Translations under genes and position numbers: made by a program | The notes under the pieces: model-generated | Seen by the model: the letters and a program-made list of their open reading frames with translations, nothing else | Told to the model about the DNA's origin: nothing | Database searches by the model: none | DNA from: Coemansia sp. RSA 487 | Taxonomy: Eukaryota; Kickxellomycota; Kickxellomycetes; Kickxellales; Kickxellaceae | NCBI GenBank assembly: GCA_027577595.1 | Contig: JANBRJ010000124.1 | Coordinates: 1-42,608 of the forward strand | Direction: 5' to 3' | Length of the DNA stretch: 42,608 nucleotides | Shown here: positions 40,671 through 42,608 of the stretch, one piece after another | How the letters are laid out: every line of letters starts with the position of its first letter | Position numbering within the stretch: the stretch's first letter is position 1

Positions 40671-40937
40671 TTCAAGTGCTCACATATCTATGCTCTGCCC
40701 TGTACTCTGCCCTGTGATTTTCCCTATGAGTTGCTCAACATATTCTGAACCTGAACGGGTAAATCCAGACCCACATTTCGTTGGAGTTTCATAAACAGGC
40801 TGCGAAAACGATGATCCCTACAAGATGCAGCGTGTGACACAATCTAATTACTGAATGTATGTTTACCACTATTTAACAGCATGCCATGTCATCGCAGGTA
40901 GACAGGTCTTTTCTTCTCTTGGTTCCTGCTGCATTTT
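40671..40937. other. Upstream flank of the kinase gene
   Basis: AT-rich sequence with no gene recognised. Confidence 0.35.
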
Positions 40938-41204
40938 TTGATAATATACTTTTATTCATACAAACCTCTGCTATACTCAATAGCTGTAATAGCTGGTTGC
41001 CCTATCGCCTCTATTCCTTTAGGTGAACATCCAAACTATGATGATGACAGCCACTATGATGATGGCAGCTACTATACTTCACACTGCTTTTCCAATCATA
41101 CTGGTGTTGGTTTTAGTCTTGTCCTTATTGGACTGCCTGGTGATGACCACAAACTACTCTGCTATTCCAAGCAAATTGAGAATATACTGAATACAAATCA
41201 CTAA
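40938..41204 (+). pseudogene. C-terminal fragment of an amidase-family gene
   Basis: The open stretch, which has no ATG of its own, encodes YSIAVIAGCPIASIPLGEH near its start and VGFSLVLIGLPGDDHKLL near its end. This matches the last part of amidase signature proteins, where AGYP(I/S)xxVPLG is followed by PFGxxFxGxPxDExxLL. The Ser-Lys catalytic core that should lie about 300 residues earlier is absent upstream. The loop between the two motifs is a poorly conserved Asp/His/Tyr-rich insert. A TAA at 41202 ends it at the position expected for the family. It is a remnant, or the last exon of a gene otherwise missing here. Confidence 0.45.
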
Positions 41205-41676
41205 AGGTAGCTATCCCAGAATGCTGTCCCTATTTATAGGTCTACAAAATAGGGGCAATGTTACTGATGAACGCAGGACCTGGGATATCTAGTAAGGGGT
41301 ATGATGTTCTTTTATATCTACTAAATAAAACCCTCTAAAAAAGAACTAGCTAAAGAAAAAACTAAAAGACAGATGCCTGAAAGCATCAATTGCCTTTTAT
41401 ATGCATGTGTTGCTATTTTTTATATGCCAATAACAAACACTAGAATAACAGCGGGTGCGCCAACATATTGTGTTGAGTATTAAGCGATATGACCTATACT
41501 CAGAACAAGACCATCGGGTTTGTTTGATTGTGACTTATCACATGTCCCAAAAACAGATGATATCTGAGGTAGTTTTGTTAATGTTGTACGGGTATAAAAG
41601 CCACTGTCTCTGAAGAATAATAAAGGAGGAACTTTGGTTCCGTTTTGATAAATTCTTGTGATACATATGAAGACAA
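41205..41676. other. AT-rich, no gene recognised
   Basis: About 470 bases. A TATA-like GTATAAAAG is at 41591 but no credible gene follows on the plus strand. Confidence 0.4.
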
Positions 41677-41940
41677 TTACACAAAAGTTTGAGGCTGGAA
41701 TTCTTGTGATTTATGACCTGTGGCTGATATTTTGATGATAAGTTTTCGATGATCCTTAACTAGTTTTGCAATTTTCCCCAATGTCTTTTGCTTATTAGCA
41801 CGTCTCTCTTGTGCTTTAAGTGCATCTACCTCTAACTTTAATGCTTTTATCTTTTTTATCCAATTTACCTCTATCATTCAGCAATGTATTATACTCCTTT
41901 TTAGTTTATCTTTAATCTTGTTTATTTCTTCTGAAGACAT
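41677..41940 (-). pseudogene. Coiled-coil coding fragment of unknown family
   Basis: On the minus strand an ATG at 41940 opens a short charged frame (SSEEINKIKDKLK), and an overlapping frame, 41877-41677, encodes WIKKIKALKLEVDALKAQE and KIAKLVKDHRKLI. The heptad-like spacing of Leu/Ile and the Lys/Glu content suggest a coiled coil. No domain is recognised and the fragment is not intact. It could be the start of a transposase-like or structural protein; I cannot say which. Confidence 0.25.
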
Positions 41941-42608
41941 CGCTAATGTTAAAAATCATTGTTTGCAAAAAATAGAATGGAATTAGGCGATGTGCAAATA
42001 ACAGACTATGGTTACAGTGTTTCAATGCCTGCTAGTCTGTGTTTTAATATATATAGCCCCAATGGGCATTCATTATGCCATTAAAATGTATTATTTCTCA
42101 TTCAAAGCATGTATTTCAAAGATAGGATGTTTTAAAATACTCATACAGCACTATGTTATTTATAGTATATTAGTGCTTGCATGATGTCTACTAGGTTATA
42201 GGACATCCGTGCTGTAAGATTCGGATAAGCCATGATCTGTCCTATGGGGCATTTAAACTCCTTCGCCTTGATAACTAACATCAGAGACAGGCAGATGAGA
42301 GCTTATATAAAATACTTTAGGATGTCGCACCCATTAGTGATCGACGTCTTTTCTTGGGATTTTGTTAGTTGGATTAAAATATTGTGAGAACCATTACCAT
42401 TCAAAAAGGGATCCCGTAGTGTACGATCCGTCCTCAACCTGGTCATAGTTCCATCATAACATAAACTATAGAAATATAACACAAGTGAGGGATTTGGCCC
42501 ATGTTGCGCTATGGACGCTAGGGCTGTTACGTAGAAGTATTCAATATATATTTCAGAACAGAACTAAGGGTGGCATGACAAGTATGGTATGAATGCCAGA
42601 CCGTTTAT
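41941..42608. other. AT-rich right end, no gene recognised
   Basis: About 670 bases with stops in all frames, TATA-like words at 42049 and 42304, and no repeat or RNA gene that I could support. Confidence 0.45.

Overview
The window looks like nuclear DNA of an early-diverging fungus, most likely a Kickxellomycotina relative (Coemansia-like). Reasons: long, mostly uninterrupted reading frames on both strands, TATA-type promoters, pyrimidine-rich 5' leaders, CAG/GCA codon runs, a CCZ1 homologue, a FunK1-type kinase, a sphingomyelin-synthase-type enzyme and a lineage-style F-box/LRR protein. The taxon is inferred from gene style only. I saw no bacterial features, no rRNA or tRNA gene and no CRISPR array.

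Region 1 (1-5,221) is housekeeping: a bHLH factor open at the left edge, a TRM61-type tRNA m1A methyltransferase with a mitochondrial-looking N-terminus, HIS1 with a Gcn4-type TGAGTCA site upstream, and an S9 prolyl-oligopeptidase-family peptidase.

Region 2 (5,222-12,220) holds a full-length-scale ABCC transporter whose first nucleotide-binding domain is broken while the second looks whole, then a small Gly/Cys-rich secreted protein with a signal peptide and a Kex2-type site, then about 1.3 kb with no visible gene.

Region 3 (12,221-26,535) is again core metabolism and trafficking: complex III core protein 2, a sphingomyelin-synthase-like enzyme, a sugar transporter, a 2.8 kb AT-rich gap with a few odd small signals, a CCZ1 homologue with a long glutamine tract, and, diverging from it, an SH3-plus-EH adaptor.

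Region 4 (26,536-36,628) carries a type II membrane SGNH/PC-esterase-like protein, an F-box/LRR-like protein, a ZNF830-like protein lacking its zinc finger, and two TDP1-type tyrosyl-DNA phosphodiesterases flanking a repeat-bearing secreted protein.

Region 5 (36,629-42,608) has the look of accessory DNA: a decayed RNase H-like retroelement fossil, a broken FunK1 kinase gene, an amidase tail, a coiled-coil fragment and AT-rich sequence with no intact gene. Starts were checked against the bases: several of the longest open frames begin at TTG or GTG, and there I moved the start to the first sensible ATG.
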